Positions 1 to 5,675 of a stretch of DNA of 5,675 nucleotides are shown piece after piece; position 1 is the stretch's first letter; each line of letters starts with the position of its first letter. The notes under the pieces are model-generated. The model saw only the letters and a list, made by a program, of their open reading frames with translations, was not told the origin of the DNA and did no database searches. Source of the stretch: Bacillota bacterium (GTDB taxonomy: Bacteria; Bacillota; Clostridia; Oscillospirales; Ruminococcaceae); the NCBI GenBank assembly GCA_023429685.1, contig JAEZDF010000056.1:1-5675 (forward strand), read 5' to 3'. The position numbers and the translations under genes were made by a program.

Positions 1-1864
1 TCAGGTTTTGGATGATGTCGTCAATCGCAACGTCGGTCTGCCCGCCCGTCAGCCTGCCCATGCTCGCTTGATGAAAGCGCAGCGACACACCCTTTTTATA
101 CGCATATGAGTAATAGTTTGCCTCATCCTGCGTGAAATCGTCGAGCAGCGTAAGCAGATGCCCCGACACCGTCACATGGGTAATACCAACCACCCTCAGT
201 CGGTTTAGCAGCTCAATTAGGCAGGTCAGGTTCCCGTAGTACAGATAGGTAAGCGCTGCACTTTCCCCGCGCTCATACGCCATATCCATGCCGTCGTTAA
301 AGTCGGAATGCTCGAGGCGACAGATGTTGTGCTCACCCACCCAATAAAACGACGCAAGGTTTTGTATAAGCAGATGCTCAAGCACCGTGCCTTTGTACAC
401 GTCGCCCTGCTCGGTCAGCAGTCGGCTTCCCTGCTCGGGTGACCACGCGCTGTCGCGCTCGGTCGAACGGCAGACTAGAGAATCCTTAAAGTAGCACTGG
501 TCCTGCAGCAAGAATTTGATGTCGCCGGTCTGGTCGATGTATAGGCGGGTGGTAAGCAGCGGCCACGCGGCGTGGTCCATCCACACGCGAGTGATGCTGT
601 TGCGGTCGGCGATAAACTCGCCCTGTGCGCGCCCGATGATCGTTGCGTTTGTGCCGTCAAACCGAACGCCCGCAAAGCTGTCAAGCAGCACGCCGCGCAC
701 CCCTTGGGTGTCCATCAAAAGCAGCCCTAGGCAATCCTGCCACAGGTCTCTCCAGCCTCGCCCGCCTCGCCCGTAATCATGGTGTGGCATAAAGGAGTTG
801 CCGCAGATGCGCCGTAGCGCAGGCTCCAGCGACACCCAACGCAGCCAGTTGTTCAATCGCTCGTCGTTGGTATTAAAGTGCAGGTTCAGCTCCTGCTGCC
901 AGAATTTTTTCGTCTGCTCCAGATACCGCGTAAACGCGTCGTCGCTTAAGTACTTCACACACAGGGTGCTGATGTTTGCCGAATTGTCGGCAATCACAAT
1001 GGCGAAGATGTAACTAACACTCTGCCCTGGTGCCAGTGTTTGCTCGGCAAACTGAAGCGCACCCATCCCCTCACTGCCCTCTGCGGTGTCCCCTTCGTGC
1101 ATGGGCAGGTCGCTACCCACCATCTCCGGGTTGTCGTAGGTGCCGCCTTCCCCCAAAAACCACTCTGCCACGGGGCAGCAGGCAATAGGGGGCAACCCAC
1201 TACCGTCCGCGGCAATCACCCCGTAGCAGGTCTGGTTTATTTTATGCCCCTGCTCGTCAAACGCGATGGTAGGCTTTAGCACCACGCCGTACCGGCTGAC
1301 GCGCATGCGCTGTAGCAACGAGGTCACATGACGGTGGTCGCGAATATGGTCGGCACTGCGCCCAAACAGCGGTACCGCGACGTATGGTTTAAAGCAAAGT
1401 GGCTCACTGCCCGTGTTGGTAATCTGCACACGGTTAAGCTCCACCGTATCGCCAAACGGAACAAAGGTAGTAATCTCACTGCGCACCCCAAGCTCGCGGT
1501 TATGGCGTGTGACCTGATGCCACAGCAAACCCGCGCTCAGTGAGGTTTCCTCCTTGTCTGGCGAAAACGTTTTAGACATCTGCGCGCAAGAGACGCCTGT
1601 CGCGCTCCACTTGCCGTAGGCTTTGATGTGCAGCCAAAAGTTTCTTGTTGCCCTGCTGCTGTGCAGATCCTCGGCGCACACCGGCGGCAACGCAAAATGT
1701 TCCTGGCTTGTTTTGCAGTCTCCGCCCAGCAGCGGGGTGATGCAGGACATCATCCCTTTTTTGTTCACCAGCGGAAAGTACAGGCAGCTTGTACGCTCCG
1801 GGTCAGGCAGCGTAAAGTCCCCCAGTTTTCCGTGAAACATCCATGTTTTCACCGCATCATCCAT
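1..1864 (-). CDS. GH94-family glycoside phosphorylase-like protein (cellobiose phosphorylase-like), C-terminus outside window
   Basis: An open frame of 621 codons runs without a stop from ATG at 1864 to the left edge, so the C-terminus is missing. The family (GH94, COG3459) reversibly phosphorolyses beta-glucosides such as cellobiose, chitobiose or beta-1,2-glucans, giving a sugar 1-phosphate in the cytoplasm; no signal peptide is seen. The layout fits: a beta-sandwich-like N-terminal part (about residues 1-300), a linker with FWQQEL near 322, then the start of the helical barrel. Substrate-site motif GWRDLWQD lies at 370-377. SDFNDGMD at about 520-527 matches the family's DWND motif, with Asp521 the likely general acid and Phe in place of Trp. 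The phosphate-binding residues would be in the missing part, so phosphorolysis is inferred. ATG 1864 is chosen because AAAGGA lies 12 nt upstream; the in-frame ATG at 1876 abuts that site, and a stop precedes it at 1891-1889. Substrate is undetermined. Confidence 0.82.
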   Translation of the reverse strand, partial: MDDAVKTWMFHGKLGDFTLPDPERTSCLYFPLVNKKGMMSCITPLLGGDCKTSQEHFALPPVCAEDLHSSRATRNFWLHIKAYGKWSATGVSCAQMSKTFSPDKEETSLSAGLLWHQVTRHNRELGVRSEITTFVPFGDTVELNRVQITNTGSEPLCFKPYVAVPLFGRSADHIRDHRHVTSLLQRMRVSRYGVVLKPTIAFDEQGHKINQTCYGVIAADGSGLPPIACCPVAEWFLGEGGTYDNPEMVGSDLPMHEGDTAEGSEGMGALQFAEQTLAPGQSVSYIFAIVIADNSANISTLCVKYLSDDAFTRYLEQTKKFWQQELNLHFNTNDERLNNWLRWVSLEPALRRICGNSFMPHHDYGRGGRGWRDLWQDCLGLLLMDTQGVRGVLLDSFAGVRFDGTNATIIGRAQGEFIADRNSITRVWMDHAAWPLLTTRLYIDQTGDIKFLLQDQCYFKDSLVCRSTERDSAWSPEQGSRLLTEQGDVYKGTVLEHLLIQNLASFYWVGEHNICRLEHSDFNDGMDMAYERGESAALTYLYYGNLTCLIELLNRLRVVGITHVTVSGHLLTLLDDFTQDEANYYSYAYKKGVSLRFHQASMGRLTGGQTDVAIDDIIQNL

Positions 1865-1876
1865 GATCGTGACCAT

Positions 1877-1882
1877 TCCTTT
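1877..1882 (-). promoter_or_regulatory. Ribosome binding site deciding the GH94 start
   Basis: AAAGGA on the minus strand lies 12 nt before the ATG at 1864 and directly abuts the in-frame ATG at 1876. The spacing is somewhat long for 1864 but unworkable for 1876, so 1864 is preferred. Confidence 0.5.
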
Positions 1883-1918
1883 CGAGCGTTATGTTACCGC
1901 ACGGGCACAAAACGCCGT

Positions 1919-1975
1919 GAAAAATAGCGGTGCGGCTACGCCGCTGAAGAAGCTGTGCTTCCCCGGCTATTTTTC
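1919..1975. repeat. 57-bp palindromic element with three-way-junction fold in the GH94 leader
   Basis: Perfect 10-bp outer arms, gaaaaatagc (1919-1928) and gctatttttc (1966-1975), enclose two small perfect hairpins. One is gcggc-TAC-gccgc (1932-1944). The other is gaagc-TGT-gcttc (1949-1961). Each is 13 nt with a 5-bp stem and a 3-nt loop, so the whole can fold as a three-way junction on either strand. It sits between the predicted GH94 promoter and start codon and would be transcribed in that leader. It resembles a dispersed intergenic repeat or a folded RNA leader element. Only one copy is in this window, so the repeat nature is inferred. Confidence 0.55.
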
Positions 1976-2090
1976 TGTGGTTTGGGGGTTCATTGCTCAA
2001 GCAACCGCTCCTTTTACAGTAACTCAATACAAGATTGTGCAATGTACACAAATTAATAGGAGCGTTATCGCATATCATCGTACATATATA

Positions 2091-2119
2091 AGAATACCGA
2101 CAACTGCTATCCTTGTCAA
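2091..2119 (-). promoter_or_regulatory. Sigma-A type promoter for the GH94 gene
   Basis: On the minus strand a perfect -35 box TTGACA (2119-2114) is followed after exactly 17 nt by TATTCT (2096-2091), which matches four of six positions of the -10 consensus. Transcription would start near 2084. This gives an untranslated leader of about 220 nt before the ATG at 1864, with the palindromic element inside it. Confidence 0.6.
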
Positions 2120-2327
2120 TATTTATTCACTATTTTTAACTAATGATTTCTAAATTATTGCGTTTGTACTTGGTCAATAAGTGGCGTTATTTGTCATATT
2201 TATTGCATTACTACCCAAATAATTCCTCTTATCTGGTTTGTTTTCTCTCATTTGTAGTACCGTTTTGTGCTTTTTTGTCACATTTTCTCCGTCGTCACTG
2301 CAATAATTATGAGTGATAACAGGACAC

Positions 2328-2357
2328 TTGAAGACCAACTGTTCCTTTTGCTATAAT
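2328..2357 (+). promoter_or_regulatory. Sigma-A type promoter for the ogt-endonuclease III-like operon
   Basis: TTGAAG (2328-2333, four of six matches to the -35 consensus) is followed after 18 nt by a perfect TATAAT (2352-2357). The start of transcription would be near 2364, leaving a leader of about 43 nt before the ATG at 2407. An in-frame ATG at 2356 lies inside the -10 box, so it cannot be the start for this transcript. Confidence 0.65.
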
Positions 2358-2406
2358 GGTAGCCATATCATTGCTTTTTCATCATGATAAAAAGGAAGTG
2401 TGCGCC

Positions 2407-2877
2407 ATGCCCACCCGTTGCATTACAACCCCGCTGTTTACGCTCATCGTCACCGAGCAGGACGGAGCTGTCGTATCCGCCCGCTTTGCCGCCGACAACG
2501 ATCCCGAGCTCTGCTGCGCCGACGACACCCCGCTGCTGTGCCAAGCGGAGCATGAGCTGCTTTGCTATGCAAGCGGTACGCTCACCCGCTTTACCGTGCC
2601 GCTATCCCCCGCAGGCACCGCCTTCATGAAGAGCGTTTGGGCGCAGTTGCAAGACATCCCATACGGTTTAACCCGCACCTATGGGGAGGTTGCCACGCTG
2701 TGCGGCAACCCACGCGCGGCGCGCGCCGTGGGCGGTGCCTGCAACCGAAACCCAATTGCGGTACTCATCCCGTGTCATCGGGTGGTGGGGTCAAACGGCG
2801 CATTGACCGGCTTTGCCGCAGGGCTGGATACCAAGGACCGCCTGCTACGCCTAGAGCAGGAAGGACGCCCGCTATGA
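2407..2877 (+). CDS. ogt: Methylated-DNA--[protein]-cysteine S-methyltransferase (O6-alkylguanine-DNA alkyltransferase)
   Basis: A 156-residue Ogt/AGT-type suicide repair protein, a normal length for the bacterial single-domain form. It removes alkyl groups from O6-alkylguanine (and O4-alkylthymine in the family) by irreversible transfer to its own cysteine. The C-terminal DNA-binding domain is complete: VWAQLQDIPYG at 77-87, TYGEVA at 91-96 with the DNA-contacting Tyr92, the RAVG segment with arginine-finger Arg106, Asn113, and the active site PCHRV with acceptor Cys123 at 122-126. The GLDTKDRLLRLE tail follows. The N-terminal part is divergent, as is usual. No Ada-type zinc or AraC domain is present, so it is a plain Ogt. 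The start at 2407 has AAGGA (2392-2396) 10 nt upstream; a 17-codon in-frame extension to 2356 is rejected because it reaches into the promoter. The stop overlaps the next gene by ATGA. Confidence 0.95.
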   Translation: MPTRCITTPLFTLIVTEQDGAVVSARFAADNDPELCCADDTPLLCQAEHELLCYASGTLTRFTVPLSPAGTAFMKSVWAQLQDIPYGLTRTYGEVATLCGNPRAARAVGGACNRNPIAVLIPCHRVVGSNGALTGFAAGLDTKDRLLRLEQEGRPL

Positions 2878-3527
2878 CCGACCTACACGACATCTACACC
2901 GAGCTGTTTTGCGCTTATGGCGAGCAGCACTGGTGGCCTGCCCGCACCCCGTTTGAGATGATGGTGGGGGCGATGCTCACCCAAAACACCGCGTGGAGCA
3001 ACGTAGAACGGGCAATCGCCGCGTTTGGCGAGAACCTGTCCCCCTCGTTTATCCTCTCGTGCGACGAAGCTACACTTGCCGGCATCATCCGCCCGAGCGG
3101 CTACTACAACCAAAAGGCAAAACGGCTAAAAACCCTTGCCGCATGGTACAAGGGCTACGGCGCGGACATCCACCGCGTGCGCGCGGCGGACGGCGAGCAA
3201 CTGCGCGCCGAGCTGCTTACCTTAAACGGCGTGGGGCACGAAACCGCCTACTCCATGCTGCTGTACGCCTTTGACAAGCCCTACTTTGTGGTGGACGCCT
3301 ACACCCGTCGCCTGTTTTCCCGCCTTGGTTTTACGCTTCCCGTGCAGTACGACGCGCTGCGCCTGATGATTGAACAGGCACTCCCCCGTGACCTCAGCCT
3401 ATACAACGAGTTCCACGCGCTGATAGTCACACACGCAAAGCACCACTGCAAGGCAAAGCCGTCCTGCTCGGGCTGCCCGCTCGCCGCGCGGTGTGCGGAA
3501 TACAAACGGGAGCAGGGAAAATTTTAA
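2874..3527 (+). CDS. Endonuclease III-superfamily DNA glycosylase (HhH-GPD), probably monofunctional, MagIII-like
   Basis: A 217-residue HhH-GPD protein of the endonuclease III superfamily, which excises damaged bases. Visible are MLTQNTAW at 34-41 (the family's LSxQT-like helix), the helix-hairpin-helix LNGVGHETA at 117-125, and VVDAYTRR at 139-146 containing the catalytic Asp141. Glu123 occupies the place of the lyase Lys of E. coli Nth, which predicts glycosylase activity without AP-lyase chemistry, as in Helicobacter MagIII (3-methyladenine glycosylase, 218 residues). Four C-terminal cysteines, 192, 198, 201 and 207, suggest a [4Fe-4S] cluster; the spacing is Cx5Cx2Cx5C against Cx6Cx2Cx5C in Nth. 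The start ATG at 2874 overlaps the ogt stop by 4 nt and has AGGAAGGA (2858-2865) 8 nt upstream inside ogt, so translation is likely coupled. The frame is open farther upstream but that part is antiparallel-free shadow of ogt. The alkyl-base substrate is inferred from motif and neighbour. Confidence 0.88.
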   Translation: MTDLHDIYTELFCAYGEQHWWPARTPFEMMVGAMLTQNTAWSNVERAIAAFGENLSPSFILSCDEATLAGIIRPSGYYNQKAKRLKTLAAWYKGYGADIHRVRAADGEQLRAELLTLNGVGHETAYSMLLYAFDKPYFVVDAYTRRLFSRLGFTLPVQYDALRLMIEQALPRDLSLYNEFHALIVTHAKHHCKAKPSCSGCPLAARCAEYKREQGKF

Positions 3528-3553
3528 CTACCACGATTAATAAAAGGCATAAG

Positions 3554-3600
3554 AAAGCGCAAGCCGTGTACGCACGACGGCTTGCGCTTTTTACTTTTTT
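3554..3600 (+). terminator. Rho-independent terminator of the ogt operon, possibly bidirectional
   Basis: A perfect 14-bp stem (3554-3567 with 3577-3590) and a 9-nt loop are followed by the T-rich run tttttactttttt ending at 3600. It starts 27 nt after the operon stop. Read on the minus strand, the stem is followed by a weaker T-rich stretch (CTTATGCCTTTT), so it may also serve the convergent VOC gene, whose stop codon (3601-3599) lies in the T-run. Confidence 0.9.
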
Positions 3601-4000
3601 ATTCTCGTTCAGGTAAGCACAGGCAGAACGGATGCCCCGCAGGGTCGAGCATCGTCGTCCACTGGCTGGGGTTGTATTGCGTGCCCGCAACCGTCGCTCC
3701 GAGTGTTACAGCGTACGCCACGGCGTTCTCAAGGTTGTCCACCGTAAAGTCAAGATGAAGCATCTTCTGTTGCGCGCCGTCAGTCTCTGGCCATACGGGG
3801 GCACGGTAGCCCTGCTGCCGCTGGCACAACAACCGCACCGGATGGTCAGCGCAGCGCACCATTACACAGTCGTCACTCAACTTCGTGGCTCGCCAACCAA
3901 GCATGTCCGCGTAAAACGCGGCCAGTTTTTCGGGGTCGTCGCAGTCAATCATTATGTCATCAATGCGGATGGAAAAGCCGTGCTTGTCTGTGCTGTTCAT
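3599..4000 (-). CDS. VOC (glyoxalase/bleomycin-resistance/dioxygenase) superfamily protein, glyoxalase_6-like
   Basis: A complete 133-residue single-domain protein of the vicinal oxygen chelate fold. The two beta-alpha-beta-beta-beta modules are recognisable: IDDIMIDCDDPEKLAAFYADMLG at 13-35, and LHLDFTVDNLENAVAYAVTLGA at 81-102, leading to the characteristic TMLDPAGHPFCL at 116-127. Family members bind a metal or a small ligand in antibiotic resistance, aldehyde detoxification or ring cleavage. This sequence does not show which, and the metal ligands cannot be assigned safely. The start at 4000 is supported by AGGGGG (4014-4009) 8 nt upstream. It is a lone gene: convergent with the ogt operon and separated from the permease gene upstream by a terminator. 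No signal peptide or membrane segment is seen, so it is likely cytoplasmic. Fold assignment is firm; function is unknown. Confidence 0.85.
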   Translation of the reverse strand: MNSTDKHGFSIRIDDIMIDCDDPEKLAAFYADMLGWRATKLSDDCVMVRCADHPVRLLCQRQQGYRAPVWPETDGAQQKMLHLDFTVDNLENAVAYAVTLGATVAGTQYNPSQWTTMLDPAGHPFCLCLPERE

Positions 4001-4031
4001 CCCATAAGCCCCCTGTCGTCACCAAGCTGTT

Positions 4032-4062
4032 TTTATACATCTCTTTGCTTTAGGACTGTTCA
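4032..4062 (-). promoter_or_regulatory. Possible promoter of the VOC gene
   Basis: On the minus strand TATAAA (4037-4032, preceded by TG) could be a -10 box. The best -35 candidate, TGAACA (4062-4057), is imperfect and 19 nt away. The position, about 30 nt before the VOC start, is suitable, and the terminator at 4171-4207 implies the gene needs its own promoter. This is a weak match. Confidence 0.3.
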
Positions 4063-4170
4063 TAAAAAATCCAAATGCTTTGATTGATGCGGTTTTGCAA
4101 GGATATTTTGTTACCACTTCTAACGATGATTCGTATCCCGATTATATCAAACATAGGGGTCTCTTTACAA

Positions 4171-4207
4171 CACAAAAAGCGGCAAACGAAAAATCGTTTG
4201 CCGCTTT
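4171..4207 (-). terminator. Rho-independent terminator of the purine permease gene
   Basis: A perfect 14-bp stem (4176-4189 with 4194-4207) closes a 4-nt loop. On the minus strand it ends in CTTTTTGTGTTG, a short U-tract. It begins 25 nt after the permease stop codon and separates that gene from the VOC gene on the same strand. Confidence 0.88.
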
Positions 4208-4232
4208 GCTTATACCAGTTAGATGACTGCGC

Positions 4233-5675
4233 TTAGATAAACGCCATTACAACGAAGTTGACAAGGAACAACAGGGCAGACACCCACAGAATGGGATGAA
4301 CCTCCTTGATCTTGCCCTTGCAAAGCTTCACGATGCAGTAGAAGATGAAGCCCGCTGCAATACCGTACGAGATGCTGTAGCACAGCGCCATGAACACGCC
4401 TGCAAAGAACGCGGGTACTGCTTCTTCGAAGTCGTCCCACTTAATCTCTTTAAACGAGCTGAGCATCATTACACCCACTACAATCAGTGCAGGTGCGGTT
4501 GCCGCGGCGGGAACCAGACCCGCAACGGGTGCAAGGAACGAGCAGAGCAGGAACAGAACTGCGGTGACCACACTTGTAAGTCCCGTGCGTCCGCCTGCGC
4601 CAATTCCGGCAGCGCTCTCTACATAGGTGGTGGTGTTGGAGGTTCCGAATACCGCGCCCACCGAGGTAGCGATGGCATCCGCAAACAACGCCTTGTCCAT
4701 CTTGGACTTAAAGCCGGTGCTGTTCTCCAGCGCCTTTTGGTCTTCTTCGCTGAAGATGCCACTGCGGCGACCTGTGCCGATGAAGGTGCCGATGGTGTCA
4801 AACGTGTCAGACAAACTAAACGCGAAGATGGTAATCAGCACAAGGGGAATTTTAGCGGGGTCCGCAAACAGCGAGAGCAGTCCCTCGGAACCAAACGCGG
4901 CACCAAAGGTAGCACCCAGCTGCGAGAATGAATCGCCAAAAGAAGCAAACGAGATGGTTGCAGAAGAAAGATCCACAACGCCCATCGGTATGCCGATTAG
5001 CGTGGTCGCAACAATGCCGATGAGGATGGCTCCCTTTACCTTGAGCAGCAGCAGTACCACGGTGAGTACAAGACCAATCAGCGCAAGCAGTGCTGCGGGG
5101 TTGTTAAACTTAACAAGCTCGGGCACAATGCCGCCGTTTGTTACCGCCGAGAAGATGCCACTATAGGTGGCGTCTGCGGCAAAGGGCTGCCCGTTGACCT
5201 CTACAAGGTTTGTATTGTCAGAAAGGAACTGAATGAAGCCTGCATTTTGCTTTATGCCTATGTAGGCAATAAAGATACCGATACCGCCGCCGATGGCGTG
5301 CTGGATGCTCTCCGGGATCGCCTTGATGATGCTCTTGCGGACCTTGGTCACCGTGATGATGATGTTAATAATTCCGCACAAGAACACCATTGCCAGTGCC
5401 TGTTGCCAGGTAAAGCCCAGCCCGAAGCATACGGTGTAGGTAAAGAACGCATTGAGCCCCATGCCGGGTGCCTGCGCATACGGTACGTTTGCAAACAGAC
5501 CCATAATCAGCGTGCCGATCGCGGCCGCGATGATGGTCGCAAGGAAAACCGCGCCCCAGGGCATTCCGGTTGCCGAAAGGATGTTCGGGTTTACAAAGAT
5601 GATGTAAACCATGGTGAAGAACGTGGTAAAGCCCGCCATAATCTCGGTGGAAACCGTGGTGCCGTTTTCCTTGAG
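4233..5675 (-). CDS. AzgA/PbuG-type purine (adenine/guanine/hypoxanthine) permease, N-terminus outside window
   Basis: An inner-membrane transporter of the AzgA-like NCS2 (COG2252) family, taking up nucleobases such as guanine, hypoxanthine or adenine, probably by proton symport. The frame continues past the right edge: 12 codons precede the internal Met at 5639, including KENGT and TEI, which match the usual N-terminal region. That Met is therefore not the start and only a few residues are missing. Numbering from it: NPNILS at 17-22, the signature APGMGLNAFF at 57-66, FDTIGT at 280-285 with Asp281, and NTTTYVES at 335-342 followed by a Gly-rich GIGAGGRTGL segment. Many hydrophobic helices span the protein, consistent with the family's 14-segment fold. 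The C-terminus is complete and is followed by a hairpin terminator. The promoter region, where a purine riboswitch might lie in Firmicutes, is outside the window. Which purine is preferred cannot be read from the sequence. Confidence 0.93.
   Translation of the reverse strand, partial: LKENGTTVSTEIMAGFTTFFTMVYIIFVNPNILSATGMPWGAVFLATIIAAAIGTLIMGLFANVPYAQAPGMGLNAFFTYTVCFGLGFTWQQALAMVFLCGIINIIITVTKVRKSIIKAIPESIQHAIGGGIGIFIAYIGIKQNAGFIQFLSDNTNLVEVNGQPFAADATYSGIFSAVTNGGIVPELVKFNNPAALLALIGLVLTVVLLLLKVKGAILIGIVATTLIGIPMGVVDLSSATISFASFGDSFSQLGATFGAAFGSEGLLSLFADPAKIPLVLITIFAFSLSDTFDTIGTFIGTGRRSGIFSEEDQKALENSTGFKSKMDKALFADAIATSVGAVFGTSNTTTYVESAAGIGAGGRTGLTSVVTAVLFLLCSFLAPVAGLVPAAATAPALIVVGVMMLSSFKEIKWDDFEEAVPAFFAGVFMALCYSISYGIAAGFIFYCIVKLCKGKIKEVHPILWVSALLFLVNFVVMAFI

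Larger units (their letters stand above)
1865..2406. other. AT-rich divergent intergenic region between GH94 and ogt
   Basis: This stretch of about 540 bp separates two divergently transcribed units. It holds the GH94 ribosome binding site, the 57-bp palindromic element, an internal AAAAGGAG on the minus strand (2015-2008), the GH94 promoter, and the ogt promoter and ribosome binding site. The 9-mer gagcgttat occurs twice (1884-1892 and 2060-2068), possibly by chance. Between 2120 and 2327 I see only AT-rich sequence with no convincing gene, RNA or operator. Open frames crossing the region on both strands lack family resemblance and mostly translate the palindrome. Confidence 0.6.
4008..4224 (+). 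other. Open, AT-rich intergenic stretch; possible gene remnant
   Basis: A plus-strand frame is open from the stop at 4005-4007 to a TGA at 4222-4224, with no ATG. Its middle (about 4053-4157) reads like ordinary protein, including LFIKNPNALIDAVLQGYF and SNDDSYPDYIKH. Its 3' part merely translates the permease terminator hairpin. There is no ribosome binding site and I recognise no family. It may be a decayed gene end or chance in an AT-rich spacer. Confidence 0.2.

Noticed and set aside
1863..2153. Plus-strand 96-codon open frame across the GH94 leader
   Set aside because: It has no ribosome binding site, translates the palindrome, and runs antisense into the intergenic region. The opposite-strand GH94 start and promoter explain the region better.
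2562..2873. N-terminal extension of the endonuclease III-like protein to an ATG at 2562
   Set aside because: The extension lies wholly inside ogt in another frame, has no family similarity, and would give an oversized protein. The ATGA start with a good ribosome binding site fits the family length.
4050..4072. Possible insertion-sequence end (aggactgttcataaaaaat)
   Set aside because: It resembles some transposon termini, but no matching inverted partner, target duplication or transposase is present in the window.
3632..4087. Plus-strand 151-codon open frame antisense to the VOC gene
   Set aside because: The minus-strand frame shows a clear VOC fold and has a ribosome binding site; the plus frame shows neither.
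4296..4931. Plus-strand 211-codon open frame inside the permease gene
   Set aside because: It is antisense to strongly conserved AzgA-family sequence and its translation is low-complexity and Cys/Arg/Gly-rich. It is a shadow frame.
5637..5639. ATG at 5639 as the true start of the permease
   Set aside because: The frame is open to the window edge and the preceding codons match the conserved N-terminal region of the family, so the start lies outside.

Overview
The window looks like chromosomal DNA from a moderately GC-rich Firmicute, probably a gut-type Clostridia member. The evidence is the protein family set, GGAGG-type ribosome binding sites, consensus-like sigma-A promoters, and short AT-rich intergenic regions with U-tract hairpin terminators. 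No mobile element, CRISPR array, RNA gene or defence island is visible. The genus cannot be named from this sequence alone.

Layout from left to right. Positions 1-1864 (minus strand) hold the N-terminal 621 codons of a large GH94-type glycoside phosphorylase-like enzyme; its C-terminus lies beyond the left edge. Positions 1865-2406 are intergenic. They carry a good promoter for the GH94 gene at 2119-2091 and a leader of about 220 nt that contains a compact 57-bp three-way-junction palindrome. The promoter of the next operon lies at 2328-2357. Positions 2407-3527 (plus strand) hold two genes overlapping by ATGA: an Ogt-type O6-alkylguanine-DNA alkyltransferase and an endonuclease III-superfamily protein. 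A strong hairpin terminator at 3554-3600 ends this operon and overlaps the stop codon of the convergent VOC/glyoxalase-like gene (3599-4000, minus). Positions 4001-4232 contain the VOC ribosome binding site, a possible VOC promoter, a possibly decayed coding stretch, and the terminator of the next gene. Positions 4233-5675 (minus) hold most of an AzgA/PbuG-type purine permease whose first residues lie beyond the right edge.

The clearest functional link is the plus-strand pair. Ogt directly reverses O6-alkylguanine. The endonuclease III-like partner has Glu where bifunctional endonuclease III has its catalytic Lys, but keeps the catalytic Asp. This resembles the MagIII type of monofunctional 3-methyladenine glycosylase. 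Together they would form a two-gene DNA alkylation repair operon. The GH94 enzyme (beta-glucoside phosphorolysis), the VOC protein and the purine permease appear to be separate transcription units.

I found no convincing undescribed multi-gene system. The items most worth a second look are the palindromic element in the GH94 leader, the possible leader reading frame there, and the substrate of the endonuclease III-like protein.
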